DNA of 64,000 nucleotides from Puffinus mauretanicus (Eukaryota > Chordata > Aves > Procellariiformes > Procellariidae): the NCBI GenBank assembly GCA_023333565.1, contig JAJKFH010000921.1, forward strand, positions 434,001 through 498,000, written 5' to 3'. Position 1 is the first letter of the stretch; each line of letters opens with the position of its first letter. Below, piece by piece: positions 15,201 to 26,040 of this stretch. The translations under genes were made by a program, and so were the position numbers. The notes beneath the pieces are model-generated. The model made no database searches and had not been told where the DNA came from. It saw only the letters and a program-made list of their open reading frames with translations.

Positions 15201-18200
15201 AAAAAGTGATTTAATATGCCTATCAAAGAGGAAGGCTGTAATTGGATTCAGTCCTCAGTTTGACTTCTGAAAGTCTCTGAAGAAAACTCCCATCAGCTTT
15301 AAAAATCTCCAAGATTTTATGTGGAACGAGGAGCACTTAGTTCTAAAAACACAGTTTGTGCCGGCTTGTGATGTTAAGTATGCCAGCAGCAAGTCCTCTT
15401 GATTTTAGCAAAACTCGGGAGAAACCGTATCTATGCGCAAACTAAAACCAGCAGTGACAAGCAGTATTTCTCGCATATTATTTTGCTATATGCAAAAGCA
15501 ATTTCAACTTTTTTGGGGAAAAAAAAAAGTATAGGACTTGTCTTGGTAAGTTTAAGTGACTTATCACTAGCCTGCCTGTCTCTCCATCCTCACAGCCTGT
15601 CAAAGAAAGAAGCGCTGAATCTGGGAACATTCTCCAAATAACTGATTAAACAATGTATTTAATGTCTTCTGCAATGGAATTTTACTACATAGCTAACATT
15701 CTGCACAGCACATTCATCTTTGCAGAAATTATTTTACTGGGAAAACAGCTCTGCAGCAGATACCCTACTTCTTCTGCAGCACTTGTAAAATGTAGAAGCA
15801 GAGGAGTCTGCTTAAAATGCAGAACCCTCGATATTAAGCTACAAGTTGCATACACGGCAAGAGTAAAGAAGGCAATTTAAATATTTGAACATTTGTGTTT
15901 ATGGGTTTTTTTGTTTTAATGGCAAACACGCCATCTATCAGTTATTGGGGTTACTGCATTAGCCCTCAGCCAACTACCGTCTTGCTGAGTTAAGAACTGT
16001 TCATTTCAGTCCAACTGAGATCCGTACGAAAAAAAAAAGCCACATCTGACCTGGTGTGCCAACATCTGAACGCTAGCAGGGCGGCGAGTATGCACAAATA
16101 TACAAAGATACAAATCCAGAGTCCTGTTGTGGAAGGAAGCCAGGGGAGGGGAGAGGACGGGACTCAAGTTCTGCAGTCACTTGTCCCAAAAAAGGACGAG
16201 GGATGCAATGCCTAGAAGATACAGCTGCAGTTTAATTAGCCACACCACTGCTTATCAAGTAGCAAAGCCCATGGCATCACTACCGCAGATTCTAGACAGC
16301 CTACGTACGGCGTCTCAGGCTCACTTCACATCGGGTTTTACCCTGCCCGAGTCATCCTGGGGTGCTGCGAGGGCTCTTCTCCCCCGCTGCAGGGCTGCCT
16401 TCCCCCCGGCCATTTCAAAAGAGAAATCTGGTTGCCACCGCGGCTTCCCTCTTAAAATACCTAAACCTTCAAACCTCCCTAGGCGTTTGGGACAAACCAC
16501 CCTAGATCTGCTCTTCCTCAGGCTATTCTGGAAATCTCCCCTCCCTGGTTTGGGGGATAAAAGCTGGAGGCAATTCTGAATGGAGGAGATGCATGAAGGA
16601 GATACTGCCAATCTAAAGAGAATTTCCCCTTCCCCCCTGTCATCCTCCACAAATGCTAGTTATTCTTCTTCTCAAACTGTCTAATTGATTAGCATAATTA
16701 GGTTACACCTAGAGCTATTGTTCCCAAACGCTATTTAGCTTGCTATTTAGTATCAGACTTTACAGGCTTGTAAGCTCTCTCAGTTTCTCCACTCCCCCTT
16801 CCTACGAGCTTCTCCTCGGCATAAAACTCCTCCCTACAAAACTTGCTTTTCATAATGGTTGAGAGAGAAGACAACACCGGCACTGTGAAAGTATTGTCAT
16901 GGTGTTGAAGAGCTCTGCCATGGCACAGTAATGCTCAGGAGAGTGTAATAGGCAGAGCTGAGGAAGGAACACACCATTTTCCTTGTTTTTTTAAAAAAAA
17001 AAAAGCAATAATTAGGTCAGCAAGTAGCAGTAGTTGCAGGGGGAAAAAAAAAACCACCATGGAAAAGGAGTTCCTCCTTGTTTAAATGTTTATTATTCAA
17101 AACATGCAGTGGGGTCTTAAAAACTGAGTAAAAAAGTAGTTAGAAAACTGTTACAGCAAGGCTCGGAAGCCCAGTTCACACTGGAGTTCACTGTAGGGTA
17201 AAGCCAGCTCCTGTGATTCACCCCACGCCTGCAAGGGGAGAATCGTTCACAACGTAGCCCTTAACAAATCATTTGGAATTCAGCCTATGCTACCAGCTTC
17301 CAAAAAACAACAACACACACAAAAAAAAAAAACAACCAGGAAAAAATCAATTCTTCCGCAATAGCCTGTTTATAAAACATGTCCTTAAAAGCACATGAAA
17401 TTCAGACCCAACCACTTTCCCACTCACTCACTCAGCCATCTGTTATGCATCCAATACAGTACGTGAAAATATGACCAATACCCCAGGACTCACCAGAAAC
17501 TGTGTGCAAATCTGATGCTATCCCCTTGCTCATCAATTCGTACTGGAAGCCTGTAATCTTCCTGCTAATGTCCTGCTGAGGGGTGGCCTCAATAAACAGG
17601 CCCCCCTGATCATAGCCAAAGCAATATACTTTACTGGGTCTGCGATCTCCATCCCGGACCAAGAGTTTCAGTTCTCCAGTTTTTTCCAAATAAATATTTG
17701 CTCCTGCAGAGTCCTTGAAGGGCTTTATGCAAACAGTCAAATGTTTGTAAGAGGCAGGTGAAGTATTGGGTCGCAGGTTGACTATGAGTGCTCCCGTGGG
17801 ATACATCCACTCTATTGACCCTTCAGAACAGCGGAGGTAGACCTGTTCCACATCCTTCTTGTGAGACTCGTGAGTTAAGCCACTGGGGGAAGAAAGAAAG
17901 AGAAAGTTAGAGAAATGACAGAGCTAGTAACAAGACTGTCATAACCTCAAACCTTCAAAGACCCACATCAACAAACGCAGGAAATCCCTGACAGTATTGA
18001 GTATCGGCCCATCCAGCTCAGCGGCGGTCAGAAGTGCTTGTCTCTTGCAAGACTGCAACCTTAACATTATGGGACAATTTCAAATCATCTCCCAAAAGAA
18101 AAAGTCAAACCACTAGTAATTGACTTCAAAATTAAATAGGATATAAGCACATGATCAAAAGCAATTAAATGACTACAACCTCAGTTACTGCCCATCAGCT

Positions 18201-21200
18201 GAGCTGTGGCAAATGACTTGGCACACACTAAGTCAAAGACGTACGCTTGAACTCCCTTCCTGGTGGCTTAAACCAACACGCTCCCCAGCCTCGCAGATCG
18301 GACTCCACCTTTGCCAAGTACTTTGTTCCCCTTCCAACTCTGTATTCCCAATGGATCTGAAACTGGGAGGGATGCCAAGCTCTCCCTGTGAACTGGAGCA
18401 AAGGGATGCTCTGGGTGCTACTGGTACCCTCTGCCCCAGCTGGGCAGCCCCAAGCTCCAAACTGGGAGGAGGTAGGGAGAGGAGAGAAGACTGGAGAGAG
18501 ACCCCCCAGTCATAGCTGGGGAAGCACTGAACTAATGCTGCTTTCTTCGGCACGTGTTCCATGTTCCCCCACTTCTCCCCAGTCTGAGGTTTAAGCTTAG
18601 CTTATCACTTTACTGCCCAGCTCCAATGGGCTACGAGCAGACACACAGCTACGGGTGTTCAGCAAAAACCAGAACACGTGGCCAGTTACTATTGCTGGGG
18701 CACAGGGCCACCATCGGTCCTGTGTCCTTACCCAGCACCATGGCAAAAAATTAACACCCAACAGCCATTTTAAGGGCTGGCGATCACGGAGACGGGGCAG
18801 GAGAGCAACACAGGGATCCCAGGGCCAACTGCTAGTGAAAGGAGAGCAAATTGCCGTGCGTAAGCAGGATGACTAGTAAATCCCTGTGACTTGCTTGCCC
18901 ACAGCCTAAACTGAGGACAGTTCTAAACAACCCTCGCTGCATGTCACTGATGCTGGACCAACCCCACAGGTTCTTTACCCAGAGTGATTCAAAGCACTAA
19001 TATGACAGTGCATGCTGTAGGCACTCCAGCTAAAAGAAAAAGTTGGGGGAAGCCTGGTTTGTTGGTTACAGTATTTGGGCCATTAGGCAAAAATCCTTTG
19101 GTCCCAGTCCCTGTCCTGTCACAAACCTATTATGCGAGTATGAGCAAATCACCTCACCACCAAGCTTGTTTCTCCTCCTACGCTTCGCGTACCTAGTTCC
19201 CAAACATAAGCATCTTTTATTCTGTGCCTGTAAAGCACCACCCAAAATGAGACCCTTCAACGCAGCTCATGGCTCTGCTTTGCAGTACATTAGAGAAGCT
19301 TCACAACGTTCCCGCTTGCAGGCAGATGAACCAAGACAGGGAAAAAAAAATTTTGAAGGATCAAATGACCTGTCTGAGGTTACACAGGAAATCTGTGGCA
19401 AAGAACATATTTTAGTGTAGTGCAAATAATGACATCAAGCTCTGGTTTCTCAACAGAAACCTCCAAATACACAGTTCCTCAACCCAAAGACATATTCAGG
19501 TGCTGAACAGGGTTTAAATTCAAATCAGCATTTAGAAAGTAACAAGAAGCCATGTGTAAAAAAAGGGAAAAAACCATATGGTTTGCATTTACTGTTGACG
19601 TGACTCATTATTGTGAGTGTCAGTGTGACCCACTTACAGAGGTTACATGAGGAAGCCCAGGAAAAAAAGTCATATTTAATAACAATAGTGCCTGCAAACA
19701 TGTGCTTTTCAATAATCTTGAAAGCCACATCAAGAACGCAGATGAGAAGAAAAGAGGGACAAGTTTTTGACCTTTAGTCTCTTGCCCTCAAATTCAGTAG
19801 TACTTAACACATTCAGGAAACTTAACTTGCAATGGGATATTTCAAGCTGACTGTAAATCCACATCTGGTTCACAAAATCAGTTTTCACCACAGCACGCAC
19901 ATGATGCCACTCAACAGAGAACACAGAAGTCTGTTTATGTGCAAGCAGTGAATAAGCAAAATTAAAGAGTGTAAAGCTTATCCCTCAGCAAAGGGGCAAA
20001 AAACTACCCTCACACATCACTTGTCCCTATTCAAGGCATCAAAACAAGCTGCAGAGGTTTTGCAGGACTTACACTGGCACATTCCACCCTGAAGCCTGAG
20101 TGCTTAAACAGAAGGAAGATACCAGGGGCAAAACTCTGAACTCATGCAGTGAAACTGCTGTTGCAAGTGATCCCAGCAACACTGAGGCAGTGAATTTCTG
20201 CCAGAGAAAAAAGCCTTAACATTCATTTTGTTCAAACGTTCATGCTGTTCAAACAAAAAACAGGGTGGACTCCGAAATTATCTTCTGAAAGCCAATTACA
20301 TCCCAGAGGCAAGAGTGATGCCATTAGACAGATACATCAAGCACAAGTACCTGTACGCATTAAGCCTTATAATAAAGGATGACTCAAAAGTTAATACATG
20401 CTCACATTACTTAACAGCAACCACCATCATCCAGTAAAACCTGTCGCTTTGCTTTCTGTCAAAATGACATGTCACCACATTGAGAGATTGTTTAACATCA
20501 TGTTTAGTTCTCACTAGCCGGTCATCAGACACACCATGTCCACAAAACAATGGAGGTCCAGGAGCCTTTTTTTTTTTTTCCCCAAGCTCATTTGAGTTTT
20601 GGGTTTGGGTTTTTTTCAAGTATATGGCAAGGAGATAGGGCAGCTGTTTCATGATAAGCCATCCATCCTCCCTTTCAAATCTGTGCTGTTTATTGGGACA
20701 GACTTCTACAACAAGTACTACTTCCTCATATCAATCCATGAGGACATCCTGAATCACTGCGTTCGTCTCCTCACTCTTCTCCCTTTCTGGTTTCAGCCAT
20801 CCCCCTCTGTCTGCCCTGAAAGATCTGTTACGGTGTCGGTGCAGAAGCTGTTATGCTGTAACATGCAACAGGTGTTATTTAAAGAAAAAGGAAGCAGGAG
20901 GAATATTCACACTATCTACTTCAGCTATTTATTTATTTTATTACAGATGCTCTGAAGAGCCCTAGAAGTACCCATGTCCTCCCAGCACCCCTCAGTGAAC
21001 ACAGGGAACTTTCGCTCCTAATTTGGGGTATCTAATTAAGGATGACAAGCTAGAGAGCATTGACAGCAGCCGCCCCAGAGCATCCACCAGTGCAGAGGGC
21101 AAGATCGATGGATGTAAGCAGCCACATCAGAGCTGAAGTCTCGCTCCTACAGCCTACAGTCAAAAATGCCAGACTAGCATATTCTCAGCATGTCACTGAA

Positions 21201-23835
21201 GCACTTTCGCCCAAAGCATCGAGAGGTCATTGCAGTACGAAAACCTGAAGTTACAGCAAGAGTAATAACCAGACACACACCATTGTGAAGTTTCTGCTTT
21301 CTTCTGGACAAAGCTTTCCTGGAAGCTCTCTGCCAAGCTATTTACTAAGATGCTGCTATGGACGATTGAGTGTACTTAAATTGCAGGTGTCAAGCTGTGC
21401 GCTGCATCAGATTTCCCTGGAAGCATGAGGGATGCCTACAGGAATCCTAGTGAAGCTCTTCATACTACGCAGGGATATAAGCTTGTCACTTCTCCACAAG
21501 CTAACGGGAAAAAAAAATTCATATCCAGAATATTCCACTTCTAAGATTGTTGCTTTTAATATAGACACATATATAAAGGTGAGAAAACACCTTCAGGTTT
21601 ATTGTAGGAGATGACTAGGCTCTCAAATCTGCCAGCACAAGACAACCTAGAACTTCACTGTGGGAAGAAAGACTACATTTTGGCATTCAAGTTCATAGCT
21701 TTTTCAAACAGTTAGTTAAGGTAAAAAACATCACATGACTTCAAAACATTATATTCCACATAAAAAATCCTTTCTGACCCATATAGCCATTAATATCCAC
21801 ACTGAAATATTTAATTAGATGGTATTTACTGGTACAACAAATTACCTTTCTTTCCTTCTTAACTGCTAGTCTTTTAGGACAAAGCAAATTATATTTAATG
21901 GCCTGAGGACTGCCAGCAGGTCTGAGGACACCTGTTTGCTACCAGCAAGGCCGAAGTCAGCCTGGTTTACTTTATCCCCTCCTGCGATTCCTGTCCACCT
22001 GGACTCCGGGACTCTCTCAACACACGTGAAACCACCCAAACTGAACCGTGCATGCAAGAAGGCAGCTCTTCCCTCCCTGTGCCTCCAACGGCATCATCAG
22101 GGAGCTGTCACCACTTTGGCTCACCAGAGCAACAACAGGCGAGTGAGTCCAAGCTTGCATCACCAGTTCACCCCAAACTCAGTTACAGGAAATGATATTT
22201 CACTTCCCCCCCCAGGCATCACCCCTTTTGCTGATACTCAAGGCATTGCTTATTCCAGCCCTGCTCAGGTGACATGGGTGGTCACTGCTTGCTCTTAGAA
22301 AACAGGACAAAAATAAGAACCAAACAGGACAAGACTATAGGGGCTTGTCATCGTTCTTTTAAAAAACACATTGTGGTACCATGTGGTAAGGTCAAGGTAA
22401 GTACAGGCAGCTAGGATGCTTAGGGATGAAAGCAGGTACAGCTTGGAGGGGGGGCGGGAGGGGAGGTTGGTAAAGCAAAATGATAAAATTAGGAGTTTGC
22501 CACAGAACTAATAGGTTTGGTTCCTATCAAACAGACTCGCCTTCAAGTAGATTCCCTGGGATTAACTACGCATCAATTGTCAAGAGTCAAAAAAAGTTCA
22601 GAAAAAAGTAAATACCAAGCATCTACATGTTTCAGACACAGTAACAGATATGAAATTGTTGAAAGTCAATCCAGCTGTTTCCCCGCTTTGAATTCTCTCT
22701 ACTCCAAAACACCCTACTGATACAAGCCAAACTTTTCTTTCAAAGAAAGTCAGATTTGGGCAGAGTATTACAGTCCACACGTTTTACTCTCCAAGTACAG
22801 AAAGCCTGACCCAGCAACGCTTGCTGTTAGCAGAGTCGCTTTTTAAAACTATGAACAGCGAAGGAGGTCACAGACCCAACCACACACGTTAAACTTATTA
22901 CAAGCAATTAAAGGAAAGATAATTTGGGAGATAAACACTTGAGAACTGGAGAGCTTTCACAACCAGCGCAATTAGAATAAATCAGCAGCGAGGCCGCTGT
23001 GCCAGCCCCTGCTCCCAAGGCTCATCATCATCATCATCATCATCATCTCCGCGGGACTAAGCGCGGGGTAACTTCCCGGGAGCGGGGACCGACACCGGGG
23101 GCTGCGCTACCGCGGTGCGGCCGAGTGCCGGGGCATGCTCGGAGGGGCGAGCCGGGCAGGGCAGGGGCCCAGCGCCGGACCCGGGGAGGGCCGCCCTCGC
23201 TGCGGCGGGAGCGCTCCGCAGGTGCACCGCATCCCGGGGGAGATACCCGGGGCTGCCCCGAGCGCGGCGCGGCCGCAGCCCGCCCGGCCCCGCGGATTCC
23301 CCGGGGGCCGCGGGGAAGATGGTCGTGGGGAGAAACTTCTCCGCGGCGGACATGGCACCGCCCTCCTCCTCCTCCTCCTCCCAGCCCACCGAGCCGCGCT
23401 GCCGGGCAGAGGGGAGCCCAGCCCGCCCTGGCCCCTCCATCCCTCCCCCGCTCCGGGGGCCGCTGCCCCGCGCCTCTTCGCGGCGAGCCCGCAGGGGAGG
23501 CAGGCAGGCAGAGCCGCCCTGCAGCCCCGGCTCTCCGCCTTGGGCCGCCCCCCTTCCCCGAGCCCCGGCCGCGCATCGCAGCGCCCTGCGCGGCTCCGCA
23601 GCGGGAGGGCTCTCCCTTTTGTCTGCGGCACCAACTTCCTCCCCCGACGGGGCGCGGATGGAGGTGGCAGCTCTGGCTTCCTCCCCCCCCGCCCCACCAG
23701 CCCGGCGGGGGTCTCGCCTCACCTCCCCTTCCAGTTGCACAGGTCGCTGGAGTACTGAGCCGCGGCTCCGCCGCCCAGCAGCAGCCGCAGCCCCAGCAGC
23801 AGCGGCAGGAGCCCGGCGGTCGGGGTGCTCCGCAT
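1..23835 (-). CDS. METRNL: METRNL, meteorin-like secreted protein (4 exons, 3' end cut off by window)
   Basis: Join of 23835-23723, 17882-17494, 1015-956 and 245-1, read on the minus strand. All junctions are GT-AG and keep one frame for 269 codons. What is seen: a hydrophobic signal peptide (residues about 8-26, likely cleavage before QYSSD), a meteorin-type body with blocks such as YPTGALIVNLRP, GANIYLEKTGEL, EATPQQD and PCRPCSDTEVLLAVC, and a C-terminal block with LLECGVKPGDGDFLFTG. Nine cysteines are visible (33, 56, 89, 125, 170, 173, 183, 241, 265); family members have one more near the C-terminus. Known of the family: METRNL is a secreted adipokine/myokine-like cytokine, reported to signal through the KIT receptor, with an N-terminal CUB-like and a C-terminal NTR-like domain. 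The human protein is about 311 residues, so about 20 or more residues plus the stop lie beyond position 1. The paralogue METRN is less likely because the protein matches METRNL almost block for block. Confidence 0.96.
246..955 (-). other. METRNL: METRNL intron 3
   Basis: 710-bp intron between exons 3 and 4, GTGAGT donor and TTTCCAG acceptor. No other feature seen inside. Confidence 0.93.
956..1015 (-). CDS. METRNL: METRNL coding exon 3 (60 bp)
   Basis: Short exon, too small to show as a long ORF. Acceptor CAG lies just above 1015, after a TTTCTCTC tract; donor GTGAGT lies at 955-950. It completes Ala168, encodes PCRPCSDTEVLLAVCTSDF (three cysteines) and supplies the first base of Val188. The cysteine spacing and the phase match both neighbouring exons. 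Confidence 0.95.
1097..1111. repeat. (AC)n microsatellite
   Basis: Seven to eight AC dinucleotides just upstream (minus-strand sense) of METRNL exon 3, inside intron 2. Confidence 0.8.
9334..9372. repeat. A-rich low-complexity tract
   Basis: Two poly(A) runs (about 21 and 11 A) with a short GAATAAG spacer. No recognisable retroposed body lies upstream, so I treat it as simple sequence. Confidence 0.75.
9702..9736. repeat. 17-bp perfect tandem duplication
   Basis: The 17-bp unit TACGTAAGCCTGGACTT occurs twice back to back, followed by a T-rich tract. It looks like a recent slippage duplication within METRNL intron 2. Confidence 0.85.
17494..17882 (-). CDS. METRNL: METRNL coding exon 2
   Basis: 389 bp. 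Acceptor is a pyrimidine run plus CAG at 17883-17885; donor GTGAGT at 17493-17488. The exon completes the split Ser38 codon, gives residues 39-167 and ends with the first base of Ala168. It holds most of the CUB-like domain: EQVYLRC, WMYPTGALIVNLRP, LTVCI, GANIYLEKTGEL, YCFGYDQGGLFIEATPQQD and TGFQYEL. A potential N-glycosylation sequon N-T-S is at residues 77-79. Confidence 0.96.
19095..19175 (+). mobile_element. MIR/CORE-SINE-like remnant
   Basis: The order 'TCCCAGTCC ... CTGTC ... TATGAGCAAATCACCTCACC ... TTTCTCC' follows the central part of MIR-type SINEs (known pattern: 'tcccagctctgcc ... gtgaccttgggcaagtcacttaacc ... tttcctc'). It is heavily diverged and was recognised by eye only. Confidence 0.4.
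19300..19405 (-). mobile_element. MIR/CORE-SINE-like remnant, opposite orientation
   Basis: The stretch around 19365-19402 (GACCTGTCTGAGGTTACACAG, then TCTGTGGCAAAG) resembles the antisense of the MIR core ('acttgcccaaggtcacacag ... gtggcagag'), with a GCAGATGAACC block upstream. Diverged. Together with 19095-19175 it gives two facing SINE fragments. Confidence 0.4.
23022..23048. repeat. (TCA)9 microsatellite
   Basis: Nine TCA trinucleotides at the downstream edge of the METRNL CpG island, within intron 1. In one plus-strand frame it reads as a His run, but no gene supports that reading. Confidence 0.85.
23362..23381. repeat. (CTC)n trinucleotide run in CpG island
   Basis: About six CTC units in METRNL intron 1 near the exon 1 donor; a purine-rich GAG run on the transcribed-sense minus strand. 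Confidence 0.7.
23723..23835 (-). CDS. METRNL: METRNL coding exon 1 (signal peptide)
   Basis: ATG at 23835-23833 with A at -3 (good Kozak context). 37 full codons plus AG of a split Ser codon, then donor GTGAGG at 23722-23717. It encodes a leucine-rich signal peptide followed by QYSSDLCNWKG, the mature N-terminus typical of METRNL. The frame stays open far upstream only because the region is extremely GC-rich. The start is chosen because it puts the hydrophobic core right behind the N-terminus and sits in good context. Confidence 0.94.
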
Positions 23836-24039
23836 GGTCCCCCCCGCCCGCCGCGACCCCCCGGCCCGGTGCGAATGCGGTGCAAGCGGCGCGGAGCTGA
23901 TGCGCGCAGCGGCCGGGGGCTCGCCTACATGGTGGGGAGCGCAGCAGGGCGGAGCGGCTACCCCATGCCCGGCTCCGCGCTGCACCGCTCCGGCTCTGGC
24001 TCTGAAGTTTGCACCAGCTCGCTGCGGGCTCCCAGCTGA

Positions 24040-24048
24040 GGGGCGGGG
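24040..24048 (+). promoter_or_regulatory. GC box (Sp1/KLF-type) upstream of METRNL
   Basis: GGGGCGGGG lies about 205 bp upstream of the METRNL ATG, inside the CpG island. The match is exact for a GC box core; binding is inferred. Confidence 0.4.
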
Positions 24049-25946
24049 AGCGGCCCTGCCTCCCCGAGCCGCCCGCAAAGAGCCGGCTCCTCCTTTCCTC
24101 CCCCCTTTCCCTCCCTCCTTCCTCCGGGGGGGCCGGCACTTGCTGCGCGAGCAAAACGCGGCGCCGGATCGGGAGCCGCCGCTGCCCCGCGGGCCCGGCC
24201 CGGCTCGGCTCGGCCGGTGCGGGACGCCGCCGCTGCCTTCCCGGCCCCCGTGCAGGTGCCCTGGCCGGGGGCTGAGCCCTCCTGCCGCTGCTCCCGCCCC
24301 GCCTGGGGCTGTCCCCGGGGGGGGTGCAGGGACGGGGTGATGCCCGGGGAGCCCGGTGGGAGCAAAGGGTGTCGTTTGGGCTCCCTCTGCGCCGGGGGAA
24401 CCCGCGGGTGCCAGCAGTGACCTGCTGCCTGTGCCCGGGCGAGGCAGGGTGCCGGCCGTGCACCCCGTTACCCTGCCCACAGCAGCATCACCTCCACCTG
24501 GGCAAGGCTCCTGGATGGATGGAGGCTGATAATTTTGCTAGAACCTTCTTGTGTCTCCACTTACGGGAAGCACTTGGGACTCGATCTTACTTGTAAAACT
24601 CTCCAGCACTTAATGAGCACTCTGGATAACTCCTTGTCTTGTTTAATGTCCCTGTTTATCCCATAGTTGACTTTGGATACTTAACCCTTAGCGGCAGAGA
24701 CCCTTCTGTGGGAAACCAGAGGCAAAGAGATGCCTTCCAGCATGTGAGGGAAGCAAAGGGGGTGAATCAGCCCCAAAACCCAAACTACCTGGGCCAAGAT
24801 AAACAGGGGAAAGAAAAAAAAAAGATAGATGGGGGAATCCAGCTGCACACAGGCTGTGCTCCGATATGCCAGGCACCACATATTTCTTTCAAAAAAGCAA
24901 CAAGGGGGTTGAGATTGATATTGTACATCCACAGATAGGAGAGGGGTTAAAATATTTCCAGATCACTGACTTTCTTAGTCTCCTGTGGTTCTTTCAAGTG
25001 TCTGTCATGCAGTTTTGTTAAGGGCACTGCACAGATTTTTCTAGGTGAGAGTTCATGGATTAGTATTAAACATTTACACCCTGTTCACAATTTGGTGTGT
25101 TACCCTCGTTAGTACCTTTTAAAACACCTTGCGAAATGCCCTGGTGCTGTCTGGGAGGATCTGAAGGCTAAACCAGGATATTCCAGTTCTGAGTGCTTCC
25201 TGCCTGCTTCTGCACCAAGGATTAATTCCTTCACAGTGTATCCCCTTCCATTTGTGGGTTTAGCTTTTCATGTCGTTTTTGTTTGGTAAATTACAGGTAC
25301 TGTTCTGTTGATTATGAAGTATTAACATAATTACAGTAATTATGTCAAATGATGCAATGCATGTAAACATGTAATTAGCATGCAGGGACAACACTGAGCA
25401 AAGTGATGACAACATGCAATCATGCAAAATGCCTTATTCTCCTGGTCATGTGCAGTGACACGGGCTTTAGGGCTCAGTGCCTTGATTATTTCTTTAGAAG
25501 GAGGTTTTGTTAGAATGTTTTGCTTCCTTCCCTCATAGTGGAAAGAAAAGCATACAGAGAAAACACCGTATTGCTTTATTCCTCAGCGTGTTTATATGTG
25601 CAACCCTCTGCATGCCCCCCAACTTACTGTATCTGATTTCCTTTGCAATATTCTAACTCTCTGCATTTGATAAAACAAACAAGTGCCCAGGCAGCTGCTC
25701 ACGTTACGCTTTGGAACTTTTGAAACTGCCTGAAAACTGGGAACTTTTAAGATACGGAACAGTGTGTGCTATTTTGCAGTGGCTACTACCTTTGGCTTTC
25801 ATTCTCTCCCTTTTAATTCAGAAAAGGCAGCGGCATTTAGTTCTGGGGACCCAGAAAAGTAATGGCAACACAGGGGCTGTCCCCATGTCTTCATGATGCT
25901 GATACAGTTCTTCATCTGATCCAAGCTGGTGAGCCTTACAAATGAG

Positions 25947-26040
25947 CAAGGCCCAGGGCTGCGGCTGCGGAGCCACGGATCGTGGGTGCAGAGCCCGGGG
26001 TTGCGGCTGCAGAGCCACGTTTCTGGCTGCAGAGCCATGC
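25947..26040. repeat. Short GC-rich minisatellite (about 20-bp degenerate units)
   Basis: Four degenerate copies of a unit built on 'GGCTGCAGAGCCACG' follow one another, with variants such as 'GGGTGCAGAGCCCGG' and 'GGCTGCGGAGCCACG'. It is isolated in otherwise unremarkable intergenic DNA. Confidence 0.75.

Larger units (their letters stand above)
1016..17493 (-). other. METRNL: METRNL intron 2 (16.5 kb)
   Basis: Large intron separating exons 2 and 3. I found no further METRNL exon. Contents: simple repeats (1097-1111, 9334-9372), a 17-bp tandem duplication at 9702-9736, a C-run at about 11061-11074, GC-richer patches near 7960-8160, 8640-8800 and 9030-9240, and AT-rich stretches with TAATTA-type cores near 12500-12600 and 13960-14140. 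No sizeable transposon recognised. The many ORFs here are short, lack family resemblance and are treated as chance. Confidence 0.85.
17883..23722 (-). other. METRNL: METRNL intron 1 (5.8 kb)
   Basis: First intron, between signal-peptide exon 1 and exon 2. Its 5' end (about 22985-23722) belongs to the promoter CpG island. Inside are two MIR-like remnants (about 19095-19175 and 19300-19405), a T-run near 20567-20580 and a (TCA)n microsatellite at 23022-23048. No coding sequence recognised. Confidence 0.88.
22985..24480 (-). promoter_or_regulatory. METRNL: CpG island and promoter region of METRNL
   Basis: About 1.5 kb of very GC-rich, CpG-dense sequence centred on METRNL exon 1, sharply bounded by AT-rich DNA on both sides. 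It contains a GC box (24040-24048, GGGGCGGGG), C/T-rich tracts and several G-runs. No TATA box is evident upstream of the ATG, as expected for a dispersed CpG-island promoter. The exact transcription start and 5'UTR cannot be set from sequence. Very long ORFs on both strands here are compositional artefacts. Confidence 0.85.

Noticed and set aside
16127..16579. 150-codon plus-strand ORF in METRNL intron 2
   Set aside because: No recognisable domain, no splice partner, antisense to the host gene, composition like surrounding intron.
17432..17493. In-frame continuation of the METRNL exon 2 ORF past the donor
   Set aside because: A consensus GTGAGT donor at 17493-17488 and the phase match to exon 3 show it is intron.
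23022..23048. Apparent poly-His stretch
   Set aside because: Translation of a (TCA)9 microsatellite in one frame, not a protein feature.
23043..24480. Very long ORFs on both strands (up to 468 codons) around METRNL exon 1
   Set aside because: Extreme GC content removes stop codons in all frames. The only supported coding is the 113-bp METRNL exon 1.
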